Assembly (NCBI GenBank): GCA_016298065.1
Contig: JAEDDN010000003.1
Span: 124,001 to 188,000, forward strand
From: Oscillospiraceae bacterium
Lineage (GTDB): Bacteria; Bacillota; Clostridia; Oscillospirales; Ruminococcaceae
Direction of reading: 5' to 3'
DNA: 64,000 nt
Below are positions 34,677 to 43,698 of this stretch, piece by piece (position 1 is the stretch's first letter; the number at the start of each line of letters is the position of its first letter). The translations under genes and the position numbers were made by a program. A model generated the notes under the pieces. It was not told the origin of the DNA and made no database searches. It was given only the letters and a program-made list of their open reading frames with translations.

Positions 34677-35936
34677 ATGGGAATGACTATGACTCAAAAG
34701 ATACTTGCAAAGCACGCAGGGCTTGATACTGTTAAGGCAGGCCAGCTTATAAAGGTTAAGCTTGATATGGTTTTGGGCAACGATATTACATCTCCCGTTG
34801 CTATAAGAGAGTTTTATTCCTATGGCTTTGACAAGGTTTTCGATGAAAATAAAATAGCGCTGGTTATGGACCACTTTGCGCCGAATAAGGATATTAAATC
34901 TGCCGAACAATGTAAGGTTTGCCGTACTTTTGCGGGTAAGTTTAACATTAAAAATTATTTCGACGTAGGCGATATGGGTATTGAGCATGCCTTGCTTCCC
35001 GAGAAGGGACTTGTCGCTTCGGGTGAGTGTATAATCGGAGCAGATTCACATACCTGTACCTACGGCGCAGTAGGAGCCTTTTCCACAGGAGTGGGAAGTA
35101 CCGATATGGCGGCAGGTATGGCTACAGGTGAAGCTTGGTTTAAGGTGCCGAGTGCAATTAAGGTAAACCTAACAGGGAACTTTAATAAATACGTCAGCGG
35201 AAAGGACGTTATTCTTTATCTTATAGGAATGATAGGGGTTGACGGTGCGCTTTATAAATCGCTGGAATTTGGCGGAGACGGACTTAAAAATTTAACTATA
35301 GACGACAGATTTTCTATTGCAAATATGGCGATTGAGGCAGGAGCTAAAAACGGTATATTCGAGGTTGACGATATAACGCTTGATTACTTAAACGACCGTG
35401 TAAACAGAAGCTTTGAAATTTTCTCTCCCGACGCTGACGCCGAATATGAAAGGGTAATAGATATAAACCTTTCAAAGATAAAACCTATGGTGGCTCTGCC
35501 GTTTTTGCCGGAAAACGCAAAGCCGATATCGGAATGTGAAAAGGTAAAAATCGACCAGGTTATTATCGGCTCTTGCACTAACGGCAGAATTTCCGACTTG
35601 GCTATAGCGGCAGAAATTTTAAAGGGTAAAAAGGTAGCTAAAAATGTGCGCACTATAATAATCCCTGCAACTCAGCAGATATATAAGGAAGCTATACGCT
35701 TAGGCTATATAGAAACCTTTATAGACGCAGGCTGTGCCGTTTCCACCCCAACCTGCGGAGCGTGTCTTGGCGGACACATGGGCGTTTTGGCATCAGGCGA
35801 GAGGGCAGTATCCACCACCAACCGTAACTTTGTGGGAAGAATGGGACACACCGAATCCGAGGTGTATCTTACCTCTCCTGCATCGGCGGCGGCAAGCGCT
35901 GTAAAGGGCGAGCTTTGCAGTCCCGATACGCTGTAA
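34677..35936 (+). CDS. leuC: 3-isopropylmalate dehydratase, large subunit
   Basis: Isomerises 2- to 3-isopropylmalate with a [4Fe-4S] cluster. The frame opens at 34644 within leuA, but GGAGG precedes the ATG at 34677, giving 419 residues and the family start MGMTMTQKILAKHAG. The substrate and cluster motifs are ADSHTCTYGAVGAFSTGVGSTD, IGSCTNGRISDL and TPTCGACLGGHMGVL (cluster cysteines). The size fits the LeuC2/homoaconitase-like group, not the longer enterobacterial LeuC. Confidence 0.95.
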   Translation: MGMTMTQKILAKHAGLDTVKAGQLIKVKLDMVLGNDITSPVAIREFYSYGFDKVFDENKIALVMDHFAPNKDIKSAEQCKVCRTFAGKFNIKNYFDVGDMGIEHALLPEKGLVASGECIIGADSHTCTYGAVGAFSTGVGSTDMAAGMATGEAWFKVPSAIKVNLTGNFNKYVSGKDVILYLIGMIGVDGALYKSLEFGGDGLKNLTIDDRFSIANMAIEAGAKNGIFEVDDITLDYLNDRVNRSFEIFSPDADAEYERVIDINLSKIKPMVALPFLPENAKPISECEKVKIDQVIIGSCTNGRISDLAIAAEILKGKKVAKNVRTIIIPATQQIYKEAIRLGYIETFIDAGCAVSTPTCGACLGGHMGVLASGERAVSTTNRNFVGRMGHTESEVYLTSPASAAASAVKGELCSPDTL

Positions 35937-35954
35937 CTTAAAGGAGGCTTAATT

Positions 35955-36437
35955 ATGAAAACTCAAGGCTTTGCACATAAATTCGGGAACAATATCGACA
36001 CCGACGTAATTATTCCTGCAAGATATTTAAACACCTCCGATCCAAAGGAGCTTGCATCTCATTGTATGGAGGATATCGACAAGGACTTTGTAAATAAGGT
36101 CAATAAAAACGACATCATTGTTGCCGAAAACAATTTCGGTTGCGGCTCGTCAAGAGAGCATGCGCCTATAGCAATAAAGGCAAGCGGAGTATCCTGCGTT
36201 ATTGCAAAAACATTTGCAAGGATTTTTTACCGCAACGCAATAAATATAGGGCTTGCCATTTTGGAATGTGAAGAGGCTGTAGATAAGATACAAAACGGCG
36301 ATGAAATAAGCATAGATTTCGACAGCGGAATTATCACAAATTTAAGCAAAAACGAAACCTATAAAGCTGAGCCGTTTCCTGATTTTATAAAGGATATTAT
36401 CGAAAAAAACGGCCTGTTAAACAGCTTAAAGAGATAA
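35955..36437 (+). CDS. leuD: 3-isopropylmalate dehydratase, small subunit
   Basis: 160 residues, swivel domain that completes the LeuC active site. Signature pieces are KFGNNIDTDVIIPARYLNTSDPKELASH and NFGCGSSREHAPIAIKASGVSCVIAKTFARIFYRNAINIGL (shown here as two family blocks). GGAGG lies upstream. It starts 18 bases after leuC and ends 14 bases before leuB. Confidence 0.95.
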   Translation: MKTQGFAHKFGNNIDTDVIIPARYLNTSDPKELASHCMEDIDKDFVNKVNKNDIIVAENNFGCGSSREHAPIAIKASGVSCVIAKTFARIFYRNAINIGLAILECEEAVDKIQNGDEISIDFDSGIITNLSKNETYKAEPFPDFIKDIIEKNGLLNSLKR

Positions 36438-36451
36438 AAAGGAGAGTTAGT

Positions 36452-37528
36452 GTGGAAAAGAATATTGCTTTGATAAAGGGCGACGGAATAGGCCCCGAAA
36501 TAATAGCCGAAGCGATAAAGGTGCTCGATAAAATCGAAGAAAAATACTCGCACACCTTTAACTATAATAGAGTGTTAATGGGCGGCGAAGCTATAGACGC
36601 TCACTCCGTTCCGCTTACCGACGAGGATTTTTTAAAAGCAAAGCAGTCTGACGCAGTTTTGATGGGCGCCGTGGGCGGTCCCAAGTGGGATAACCTGCCT
36701 GCCGAAATACGACCCGAAAAGGCTTTGCTCGCCTTAAGAAAAGGTTTAGGAATGTTTGCAAACCTGCGCCCTGCATATATGTACAGCGAGCTTAAAGACG
36801 CTTGTCCTCTAAAGGCGTCTGTTTCGGGCGACGGCTTTGACGTTATGATAGTAAGAGAGCTTACCGGCGGGCTTTATTTCGGCAAGCGTGATACCTTTAA
36901 GCAAGACGGCGTTTTGACTGCTTACGATACCCTTGTTTATAACGAAAACGAGATAAGAAGAATTGCAAAGGTTGCATTCTCGACGGCAAGAAAACGCCGT
37001 AAAAAAGTCACAAGCGTAGATAAGGCAAATGTTCTCGACTCTTCAAGACTTTGGAGAAAGGTTGTACACGAGGTTGCCTTAGATTATCCCGACGTCGAGT
37101 TAAACGATATGTTAGTTGATAACTGCGCTATGCAGCTTGTAAAAAATCCTAATCAATTTGACGTGATTTTGACCGAGAATATGTTTGGCGATATACTTTC
37201 AGACGAGGCGAGTATGCTTACAGGCTCTATAGGAATGTTATCGTCTGCAAGCTTAAACGAAACCTCGCAGGGCATTTATGAATCGAGTCACGGCTCTGCG
37301 CCCGATATTGCAGGAAAAAATATAGCAAATCCGATAGCAACTATTTTGTCTGCGGCAATGATGCTAGAGTTTTCCTTTGATATGAAGACAGAAGCCGAAG
37401 CTATACGAAGCGCAGTCGATACGGTGTTAAAATCGGGTGCACGCACTAAGGATATTTTCAGCGCTAAAGCCGGCGAGTTTGAAGTAAGCTGCAGTGAAAT
37501 GGGCGACCTTATAGCTAAAAATATATAG
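36452..37528 (+). CDS. leuB: 3-isopropylmalate dehydrogenase
   Basis: Oxidatively decarboxylates 3-isopropylmalate with NAD+ to 2-ketoisocaproate. 358 residues from a GTG start after AAAGGAGAG. Motifs: IKGDGIGPEIIAEAIKVLD, AVGGPKWDNLP, the substrate-contacting RPEKALLALRKGLGMFANLRP, and the metal/NAD site GDILSDEASMLTGSIGMLSS with HGSAPDIAGKNIANP. Last gene of the operon, closed by a strong terminator. Confidence 0.96.
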   Translation: MEKNIALIKGDGIGPEIIAEAIKVLDKIEEKYSHTFNYNRVLMGGEAIDAHSVPLTDEDFLKAKQSDAVLMGAVGGPKWDNLPAEIRPEKALLALRKGLGMFANLRPAYMYSELKDACPLKASVSGDGFDVMIVRELTGGLYFGKRDTFKQDGVLTAYDTLVYNENEIRRIAKVAFSTARKRRKKVTSVDKANVLDSSRLWRKVVHEVALDYPDVELNDMLVDNCAMQLVKNPNQFDVILTENMFGDILSDEASMLTGSIGMLSSASLNETSQGIYESSHGSAPDIAGKNIANPIATILSAAMMLEFSFDMKTEAEAIRSAVDTVLKSGARTKDIFSAKAGEFEVSCSEMGDLIAKNI

Positions 37529-37543
37529 CTTAATTAAAGTGTA

Positions 37544-37581
37544 AAAACCGCTTACAAATGTTTGTAAGCGGTTTTATTTTT
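37544..37581 (+). terminator. Terminator of leu operon
   Basis: AAAACCGCTTACAAA (37544-37558) pairs with TTTGTAAGCGGTTTT (37561-37575), then ATTTTTT. Confidence 0.9.
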
Positions 37582-37615
37582 TAAATAAGTTTGCGTATTA
37601 AAAAGGTTTTATAAA

Positions 37616-38797
37616 TTACGATAAAAACTTAAGACTGCGTTTTAAAATCCCTTGCATATATGCTATGGCGGTGCCGTAATTTGTAAAGGGAATATTTTGC
37701 TCTATAGCGCATTTCATACGGTATTTTACCTCACGCTCGTTTAGCATACAGCCTCCGCAGTGGATAATAAGCGCATATTCAGATAAATCCTCGGGAAATT
37801 CCACACCCGAAACGGTCTTTATGTTAATGCTTTTGCCTGTGAAATTTTTAAGCCATCTTGGCAATTTAACCGTGCCTATATCGTCGCATTGGCGGTGATG
37901 AGTACACCCCTCGGCTATAAGTACGGTATCGCCGTCTTTTAATGAGTCTATTTTAAATGCGCCTTTTACCGCACAGTCTAAAAAACCCTTATACCTTGCC
38001 ATAAGAATGGAAAAAGAGGTAAGCGGAATATTTTCAGGCGTATCGGCGGCCACTTTTTTAAATACCTGACTGTCGGTGATAACAAGCTTTACTTTTTCGC
38101 CAAAAAGCTTAAGCGTACTTTTAAGCTCGGTTTCCTTTACGGTAACGGCAACTGCATTTGAGTCTAAAATATCCCTGATTGTTTGCTGTTGCGGAAGTAT
38201 GAGCCTGCCTTTAGGTGCGGCAGAATCTATAGGAACAACTAAAACTATAATGTCGCCCTCGCTTATTAAATCACCGATAAGGCGTTTTGACTGCTCTGTC
38301 AAATTTGCTATAGAAGCTATTTTTTCCTTAAGCTCATAAATGCCTTTCTTTTGAAGGGCGCTTACCGTGATGTTTCTTTCGTCATTACTGCCGATAAAGC
38401 CTTCCGAATCGGATTTATTATAAACCACAAGATAGGGGATTTCCTTATTTTTAAAAAGGTCTATAAGCTCGTTATCGCATTTTTTTAATCCTTCAGTACC
38501 GTCTACTACAAGTACGGCTATGTCGGTCTTATTTAAAATCTGATGAGTCTTTTTAACTCTTAAATCGCCTAAAGCTCCCTCGTCGTCAAAGCCCGGAGTA
38601 TCAATAATCATCACAGGGCCAATAGGTAATAGCTCCATAGCCTTAAAAACAGGGTCGGTAGTCGTTCCCTTTATGTCGGAAACTACGGCAAGCTCTTGAC
38701 CTGTTACGGCGTTTACAACGCTTGACTTACCTGCGTTTCGTCTGCCGAAAAAGCCTATGTGAATACGGTTTGCCGACGGTGTATCGTTAAGTCCCAT
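37616..38797 (-). CDS. hydF: [FeFe] hydrogenase maturation GTPase HydF
   Basis: Scaffold on which the H-cluster diiron subcluster is built and passed to hydrogenase. 393 residues. The N-terminal GTPase domain has GFFGRRNAGKSSVVNAVTGQ, the DTPG motif in MIIDTPGFDDEG, and VVYNKSDS. The C-terminal cluster domain shows the C-x-H of EGCTHHRQ and HCGGC, the conserved FeS ligands, then NYGTAIAYMQGIL. The start has GGAGGAAAC upstream. It follows hydG by 11 bases on the same strand. hydE and the hydrogenase itself are not in the window. Confidence 0.96.
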   Translation of the reverse strand: MGLNDTPSANRIHIGFFGRRNAGKSSVVNAVTGQELAVVSDIKGTTTDPVFKAMELLPIGPVMIIDTPGFDDEGALGDLRVKKTHQILNKTDIAVLVVDGTEGLKKCDNELIDLFKNKEIPYLVVYNKSDSEGFIGSNDERNITVSALQKKGIYELKEKIASIANLTEQSKRLIGDLISEGDIIVLVVPIDSAAPKGRLILPQQQTIRDILDSNAVAVTVKETELKSTLKLFGEKVKLVITDSQVFKKVAADTPENIPLTSFSILMARYKGFLDCAVKGAFKIDSLKDGDTVLIAEGCTHHRQCDDIGTVKLPRWLKNFTGKSINIKTVSGVEFPEDLSEYALIIHCGGCMLNEREVKYRMKCAIEQNIPFTNYGTAIAYMQGILKRSLKFLS

Positions 38798-38808
38798 AAG
38801 GTTTCCTC

Positions 38809-40227
38809 CTAAAAACGAAAATCTCTGATACCGTTTTCAATCTTTTCGAGGTGGTCTGCGCATATCTGTCTGACTTTTTCTTTCGGAATATTATTAAGCT
38901 CTGCTTTTATAAGCTCCTCACCGATTGCTTTTGTTTCTTTAGAAGCATAGTCCATAAGATATTCCTTTAAGGTCATAAGCGCATTCGGGTGACAGCAGTT
39001 TTGTATCTGACCGCTTTTACATAAGCTCATAAATCTGTCGCCGGTTCTGCCTTCACGATAGCAGGCGGTGCAGAAGGACGGAATATAATCCATCTGCATA
39101 AGCCATCTTACAACCTCGTCGAGAGTACGCTTGTCGCTTACGTCAAATTGCTCGGAGTTTTCGTCCTCAGGTTCAGGCTCGCAGTATCCGCCCACACTTG
39201 TTTTTGACGCACCGCTTATCTGCGAAACGCCTAAGCGTATTACCTTTTCACGAACTTCCTTGCTTTCACGAGTGGATATAATCATTCCCGTATACGGTAC
39301 GGAAATTCTTATAAGCGCACAAAGCTTTGCAAAAATCTCGTCGCTTATTCCGTTGTCAAAGGTGTCGGGGTCAATGTCGTCTGCACGCTTTAAGCGAGGC
39401 ACGCTTATGGTGTGAGGACCTACGCCGTGAACTGCTTCAAGATGTTCGGCGTGCATTAAAAGTCCTGCAAATTCATAGCGGTAAAGCTCAAGTCCGAACA
39501 AAACGCCTAAGCCGACATCGTCAATTCCGCCCTCCATAGCACGATCCATAGCCTCGGTGTGATAAGCGTAGTTGTGCTTTGGACCTGTCGGGTGCAAGGC
39601 TTCGTAGCTTTGTTTATGATAGGTTTCTTGGAAAAGGATATATGTGCCGATACCGGCGTCCTTTAGCTTGCGGTAATTTTCGACAGTGGTTGCGGCAATA
39701 TTTACGTTTACTCTGCGGATAGCGCCGTTTTTATGCTTTATGCTGTAAATGGTGTTTATACATTCTAAAATATATTCTATCGGGTTCATCTGAGGGTCTT
39801 CACCTGCTTCTATTGCAAGGCGTTTGTGCCCCATATCCTGCAGGGCGATAACCTCTTTTTTAACTTCCTCTTGGGTTAGCTTTTTACGGGCTATGTGTTT
39901 GTTTTTTAAGTGATACGGACAGTAAACACAGCCGTTTACACAGTAATTTGAAAGATAAAGCGGTGCAAAAATTACAATACGGTTGCCGTAAAAATCCTTT
40001 TTAATCTGTTCTGCCAAATCGTAAATCTCGGTGATTTTTTGAGGATTCTCACATGCAAGTAAAACCGAAGCCTCCCTATGAGAAAGTCCCTTGCGAAGCT
40101 TTGCTTTTTCTATAATAGAGTCGATAAGTTCGAGGTTATCCTTGTTTTTGTCGGCATAAGCCAAGGTGTCGAGAATTTCCTCGTGATTTATAAATTCCTC
40201 TGCCTTTAATGAATTTTTATTATACAT
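38809..40227 (-). CDS. hydG: [FeFe] hydrogenase H-cluster radical SAM maturase HydG (tyrosine lyase)
   Basis: Splits tyrosine to p-cresol and dehydroglycine, giving the CO and cyanide ligands of the H-cluster. 472 residues. The radical SAM motif is CVNGCVYC (CX3CX2C). The C-terminal auxiliary-cluster motif CX2CX22C is present from FCTACYREGRTG to QIQNCCHP. The MVGYCEPEP-like SVGGYCEPEPEDEN stretch and AIEAGEDPQMNP are further family marks. The ribosome site is AAAGGAAAAAG on the minus strand. The 200-nt leader contains an intrinsic terminator (see separate entry), so expression may be attenuated. Confidence 0.96.
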   Translation of the reverse strand: MYNKNSLKAEEFINHEEILDTLAYADKNKDNLELIDSIIEKAKLRKGLSHREASVLLACENPQKITEIYDLAEQIKKDFYGNRIVIFAPLYLSNYCVNGCVYCPYHLKNKHIARKKLTQEEVKKEVIALQDMGHKRLAIEAGEDPQMNPIEYILECINTIYSIKHKNGAIRRVNVNIAATTVENYRKLKDAGIGTYILFQETYHKQSYEALHPTGPKHNYAYHTEAMDRAMEGGIDDVGLGVLFGLELYRYEFAGLLMHAEHLEAVHGVGPHTISVPRLKRADDIDPDTFDNGISDEIFAKLCALIRISVPYTGMIISTRESKEVREKVIRLGVSQISGASKTSVGGYCEPEPEDENSEQFDVSDKRTLDEVVRWLMQMDYIPSFCTACYREGRTGDRFMSLCKSGQIQNCCHPNALMTLKEYLMDYASKETKAIGEELIKAELNNIPKEKVRQICADHLEKIENGIRDFRF

Positions 40228-40424
40228 ATTCTTTTTCCTTTCTTCTGAAACCGAAAAATATCCGCCTCATCAGCAGTTTTTAAATTATCTCTGACCTTTA
40301 AATAAATTAAAAAAGCACCCGAAGGGTGCATAAAGACTATAAATCCTTATTTTGCCCTTCACTCAGAAAAATCTTTGTGTCAGAGATTAAGTAGACCTTT
40401 GTTTAAGGGAGTATTCCCCGAAAC
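40228..40424 (-). promoter_or_regulatory. hydG leader RNA with internal terminator, candidate cis-regulator
   Basis: From the predicted start near 40428 the minus-strand leader holds, in order, a CCCTT...AAGGG pairing, a hairpin ATAAGGA/TCTTTAT, and an intrinsic terminator GCACCC-TTC-GGGTGC followed by TTTTTT (complement of 40309-40329). Beyond the terminator GTCAGAGAT (complement of 40287-40295) can pair with the upstream ATCTCTGAC (complement of 40379-40387), enclosing the terminator. I could not match it to a riboswitch class or T-box. It could be an attenuator, or a small RNA gene ending before hydG. Confidence 0.55.
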
Positions 40425-40435
40425 TCAGCTATATA

Positions 40436-40464
40436 ATTATAGCACATATTATAATTATATACAA
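40436..40464 (-). promoter_or_regulatory. Promoter of hydG leader
   Basis: Minus strand TTGTAT (complement of 40459-40464), 17-base spacer with TGTGC extension, TATAAT (complement of 40436-40441). Confidence 0.7.
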
Positions 40465-40480
40465 GAGATGCCCGTAAACT

Positions 40481-40511
40481 AAAAAAGCTCTGCTTTTAGC
40501 AGAGCTTTTTT
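40481..40511 (-). terminator. Terminator after metY
   Basis: Perfect 14-bp stem AAAAAAGCTCTGCT / AGCAGAGCTTTTTT with a TTT loop, just after the gene's stop on the minus strand; works in both directions. Confidence 0.88.
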
Positions 40512-40521
40512 AAAATCTAAT

Positions 40522-41784
40522 TTAAACTTTTTCTAAAGCCTGTTTAATATCCTCGATAATGTCCTCGACATTTTCAAGACCTACTGAAAATCTTATAAGG
40601 CCGGGATTTATTCCTGCCGCAACAAGCTGTTCGTCGGTTAGCTGGCGGTGAGTAGCAGAGGCAGGGTGAAGCACACAGGTGCGTATATCCGCTACATGTA
40701 CTACGTTTGAGGCAAGCTTTAAGCTGTCCATAAACTTAACGGCAGTTTCTCTGCCACCTTTTATAGTAAAGGTGATAACGCCGCTGCAACCGTCAGGCAG
40801 GTATTTGTCTGCCAAAGCCTTTTGATCGGAGTTTTGAAGTGCAGGATAAACTACAGACTCTATTTTGTCTGATTTTTCGAGATACTCTGCAACCTCTTTG
40901 GCGTTAATGCAGTACTGCTTCATTCTTACAGGCAGGGTTTCCAAACCTAAGTTTAATAAAAATGCGGAATTAGCGGCAGGATAACAGCCGAAATCTCTCA
41001 TAAGTTGCATTCTTGCTTTTATGATGTAAGCCATATTGCCGAACTCACGGGTGTATACAACTCCGTGATAGCTTTCGTCAGGCTCGGTAAATTCGGGGAA
41101 CTTACCGCAAGTCCAATCAAAATTACCGCTGTCTACTATTACGCCGCCGCCCTGAACTGCGTGGCCGTCCATATATTTTGTGGTGGAGTGTACTATAATG
41201 TCCGCACCGAACTCAAACGGTCTGCACAAAATCGGGGTAGGGAAGGTGTTGTCTATTATCAAAGGTACGTTGTTTTTGTGTGCGATTTTTGCCATTTTTT
41301 CAATGTCGAGTACCTTTAAGGCAGGGTTTGCGAGAGTTTCGCCGAATACAGCCTTTGTGTTTGGCTTAAAGGCTTTTTGTATTTCCTCTTCCGAGCTGTC
41401 GGAGTCTATGAATATGCACTCTATTCCGAGCTTTTTTAAGGTTACTGCAAAAAGGTTTACCGTACCGCCGTATATGGTAGAGCAGGAAATAAAGCTGTCG
41501 CCTGCATTACATAAGTTTAATATTGAAAGAAGCGAAGCCGCCTGTCCGCTGGAGGTACACATAGCGCCGACGCCGCCCTCCAAAGCTGCGATTTTCCTTT
41601 CTACAGCGTCTACAGTAGGATTTGCAAAGCGTGAATACATATATTCCATAGGCATATCGAAAAGCTTAGCGATATGCTCGGTGGAGTCAAAGGTATAAGT
41701 CGTACTCTGAACTATAGGTACTACTCTCGGTTCGCCGTTTTTTGGCGTATAGCCTTCGTGAAGGCATTGGGTTTCAATTTTCAT
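40522..41784 (-). CDS. metY: O-acetylhomoserine (thiol)-lyase / aminocarboxypropyltransferase
   Basis: PLP enzyme that makes homocysteine from O-acetylhomoserine and sulfide. 420 residues. The family opening is ETQCLHEGYTPKNGEPRVVPIVQSTTY; YSRFANPTVDAVERKIAALEGGVGA, the cofactor-binding IIDNTFPTP and the Schiff-base lysine in HSTTKYMDGHAVQGGG are intact. The C-terminal SVGLENVEDIIEDI is standard. No SAM riboswitch is visible before it. It is monocistronic. MetY and cystathionine gamma-synthase-type paralogues are hard to separate; length and opening favour MetY. Confidence 0.92.
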   Translation of the reverse strand: MKIETQCLHEGYTPKNGEPRVVPIVQSTTYTFDSTEHIAKLFDMPMEYMYSRFANPTVDAVERKIAALEGGVGAMCTSSGQAASLLSILNLCNAGDSFISCSTIYGGTVNLFAVTLKKLGIECIFIDSDSSEEEIQKAFKPNTKAVFGETLANPALKVLDIEKMAKIAHKNNVPLIIDNTFPTPILCRPFEFGADIIVHSTTKYMDGHAVQGGGVIVDSGNFDWTCGKFPEFTEPDESYHGVVYTREFGNMAYIIKARMQLMRDFGCYPAANSAFLLNLGLETLPVRMKQYCINAKEVAEYLEKSDKIESVVYPALQNSDQKALADKYLPDGCSGVITFTIKGGRETAVKFMDSLKLASNVVHVADIRTCVLHPASATHRQLTDEQLVAAGINPGLIRFSVGLENVEDIIEDIKQALEKV

Positions 41785-41883
41785 TTAACTTCAAGTCCTT
41801 TCAGGATATAATTATAAAAATTTTAAGACATTGTATACCTTAAATTATATGATAAATGGGTGTATTTGTCAAAATGTTTATAA

Positions 41884-41914
41884 AAAAATAAAGACGGTGC
41901 TTCGCACCGTCTTT
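41884..41914 (-). terminator. Terminator after mscL
   Basis: AAGACGGTGC / GCACCGTCTT (41891-41913) with a three-base loop; on the minus strand followed by TATTTTTTTA. Confidence 0.8.
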
Positions 41915-41930
41915 TAGCTTGAGTTTTAAA

Positions 41931-42332
41931 TTATTCTTCGATTTCTTCTTCTGCTTCTTTATCGCCCTTTAATAAATCACGGATTTCGGTAAGCAAAACA
42001 ATGTCAGCTGTAGGCTCTGCAGGAGCTTCCTCTTTCTTTTTCTTAAAGCGGTTAACAGCCTTGATGAAGATAAATATAACAAGAGCAACTAAGATAAAGT
42101 CAATGATAGCTTGAATAAAGCTTCCGTATGTAATGGTAGCGTCTCCTACATGACCTGCAAGTCCGGAGAAATCAATACCGCCGCAGATAATACCTATAAG
42201 CGGCATAATGATGTCGTCTACAAGTGAGCTTACAATAGCGGTAAACGCTCCGCCGATGATGATGCCGACAGCCATATCAAGCACATTGCCCTTTGAGATA
42301 AATTCCTTAAACTCTTTAACAAACTTTTTCAT
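41931..42332 (-). CDS. mscL: Large-conductance mechanosensitive channel MscL
   Basis: Emergency turgor-release channel of the cytoplasmic membrane. 133 residues, usual length. It opens with KEFKEFISKGNVLDMAVGIIIGGAFTAIVSSLVDDIIMPLIG, the amphipathic N-terminal helix and pore helix TM1 (quoted only to name the blocks FKEFISKGNVLDMAVG and IIIGGAFTAIVSS), then an extracellular loop and TM2 (IIDFILVALVIFIFIKAVN), with an acidic C-terminal bundle. The 5' leader contains a 9-bp inverted repeat. It has its own promoter on the minus strand. Confidence 0.95.
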   Translation of the reverse strand: MKKFVKEFKEFISKGNVLDMAVGIIIGGAFTAIVSSLVDDIIMPLIGIICGGIDFSGLAGHVGDATITYGSFIQAIIDFILVALVIFIFIKAVNRFKKKKEEAPAEPTADIVLLTEIRDLLKGDKEAEEEIEE

Positions 42333-42660
42333 AATAATCTCCTATCCTGTCGCTTTAAGTAATAAAGCAGTAAAACCCCCAAAGCGACAAACAGGGATTT
42401 TAAAAATGTTTTAAGCTTATCTTAAATTATAAAGCCGACAACGAACATACCTTTTTAAAAATACAATAGAATTTTTTATGATTTTGTGTTATCATATAAC
42501 TGTAGTTTAAAAACACATATTCGCTTTAACTAAATTAAAAAGTAAACCTAAAACAATAATATTTCTTTAAATTATTATAGCACGTTATATGTTTTGAAAC
42601 AAGAAAAAATTAGATTATTAGGATTTTTTGTCGGTTATTTATAAAGAAAAGGGTGTAAAT
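42333..42660. other. Divergent spacer between mscL and the LCP gene
   Basis: No gene seen. Minus-strand promoter TTGTTT (complement of 42597-42602), 17 bases, TATAAT (complement of 42574-42579), which would give mscL a leader of about 240 nt. Within that leader TGTCGCTTT (42348-42356) and AAAGCGACA (42381-42389) form a 9-bp inverted repeat. Otherwise A/T-rich. Confidence 0.6.
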
Positions 42661-43698
42661 ATGAATAAAGACGATAAATTTGAATTTAACGAGGAATTTA
42701 AAGCTTCTCTTGAAGAAGAAATAGGTAAAGAGGAAAAAGTAAAAAACAAAAAGAAATGGAAAAAACCGCTTATTATCGTTTCGGCGATTGTTTTAATCCC
42801 TGTGCTTATAGGTACAATACTTTTCTTTTACTTTTTCGGCGGACTTAATATGAAAAAGTTTGACCTTTCGGACGAAGCCTTAGGTATTACCAATGCCAAA
42901 GATAAGGATAAACGTGATATTGTAAATATTGCGCTTTTCGGTGTGGATACAAGGGTTGACGATTACAGCGGTCGTTCCGACACGATAATGATTTTAACAA
43001 TAGACAATGAGCTTAATAAGATAAAGCTTACCTCTATTGCCCGTGATACCTATTTGACAATTCCGGGACGCTCGGAAAAGACCAAGGTAAACCACGCATA
43101 TTCCTACGGCGGAGCCGAGCTTGCAATAGAAACCTTAAACTATAACTTTGACTTAAATATAAGGGATTATGCGACGATAAACTTTCATAAGTTAGCGCAG
43201 GTAATAGATATGGTAGGCGGCGTTGAGGTTTATATAGACGAGGACGAGCTTGTTGATATGAACCAAAGCCTGCCTAAAGACAAACGCTTTGCCGAAGCAG
43301 GAACCTACCTGCTCGACGGCGCAACTGCGGTAACATATACTCGAATACGTTACAATTCAGGCGGTGACAGCGCAAGAACAAACCGTCAGCGTGAAGTATT
43401 AAGCGCACTTTATAATAAAGGCAAGCAGATGAGCGTAGTGCAGTACCCTTCGCTCATAAGGCAGGTGCTTCCTTTGGTAGAAACGTCTCTTGAGTACTCC
43501 GAGATACTAGGCTACTCAATGATAATGTCAAAGGGTAACATACCGCTTGAACTTGCCGCTTATCCTAACGCAAACAGCAACGCAGAGGGCAAAATGATAG
43601 ACGGAATTTGGTATTACGTTTATGATATTGACAAGGCGGCAGAATCGATAAACGCATTTATTTACGATGATATTTTCCCATATAAAAATGAAGAGTAA
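42661..43698 (+). CDS. LytR-CpsA-Psr (LCP) family cell-wall ligase
   Basis: Attaches lipid-linked secondary polymers to peptidoglycan in family members. A TTG at 42628 is in frame, but AAAGGGTG precedes the ATG at 42661, giving 345 residues. A charged cytoplasmic N-terminus, one membrane helix (PLIIVSAIVLIPVLIGTILF) and an extracellular LCP domain with NIALFGVDTR...GRSDTIMILTI, the Arg-rich lipid-phosphate-binding site SIARDTYL, and RIRYNSGGDSARTNRQ. The last 11 codons and the following hairpin have been copied in tandem downstream (next entry). Confidence 0.93.
   Translation: MNKDDKFEFNEEFKASLEEEIGKEEKVKNKKKWKKPLIIVSAIVLIPVLIGTILFFYFFGGLNMKKFDLSDEALGITNAKDKDKRDIVNIALFGVDTRVDDYSGRSDTIMILTIDNELNKIKLTSIARDTYLTIPGRSEKTKVNHAYSYGGAELAIETLNYNFDLNIRDYATINFHKLAQVIDMVGGVEVYIDEDELVDMNQSLPKDKRFAEAGTYLLDGATAVTYTRIRYNSGGDSARTNRQREVLSALYNKGKQMSVVQYPSLIRQVLPLVETSLEYSEILGYSMIMSKGNIPLELAAYPNANSNAEGKMIDGIWYYVYDIDKAAESINAFIYDDIFPYKNEE

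Noticed and set aside
40309..40464. T-box or SAM riboswitch before hydG or metY
   Set aside because: No TGGTAACGCGG-type box and no SAM-I core on either strand; left as an unclassified leader.
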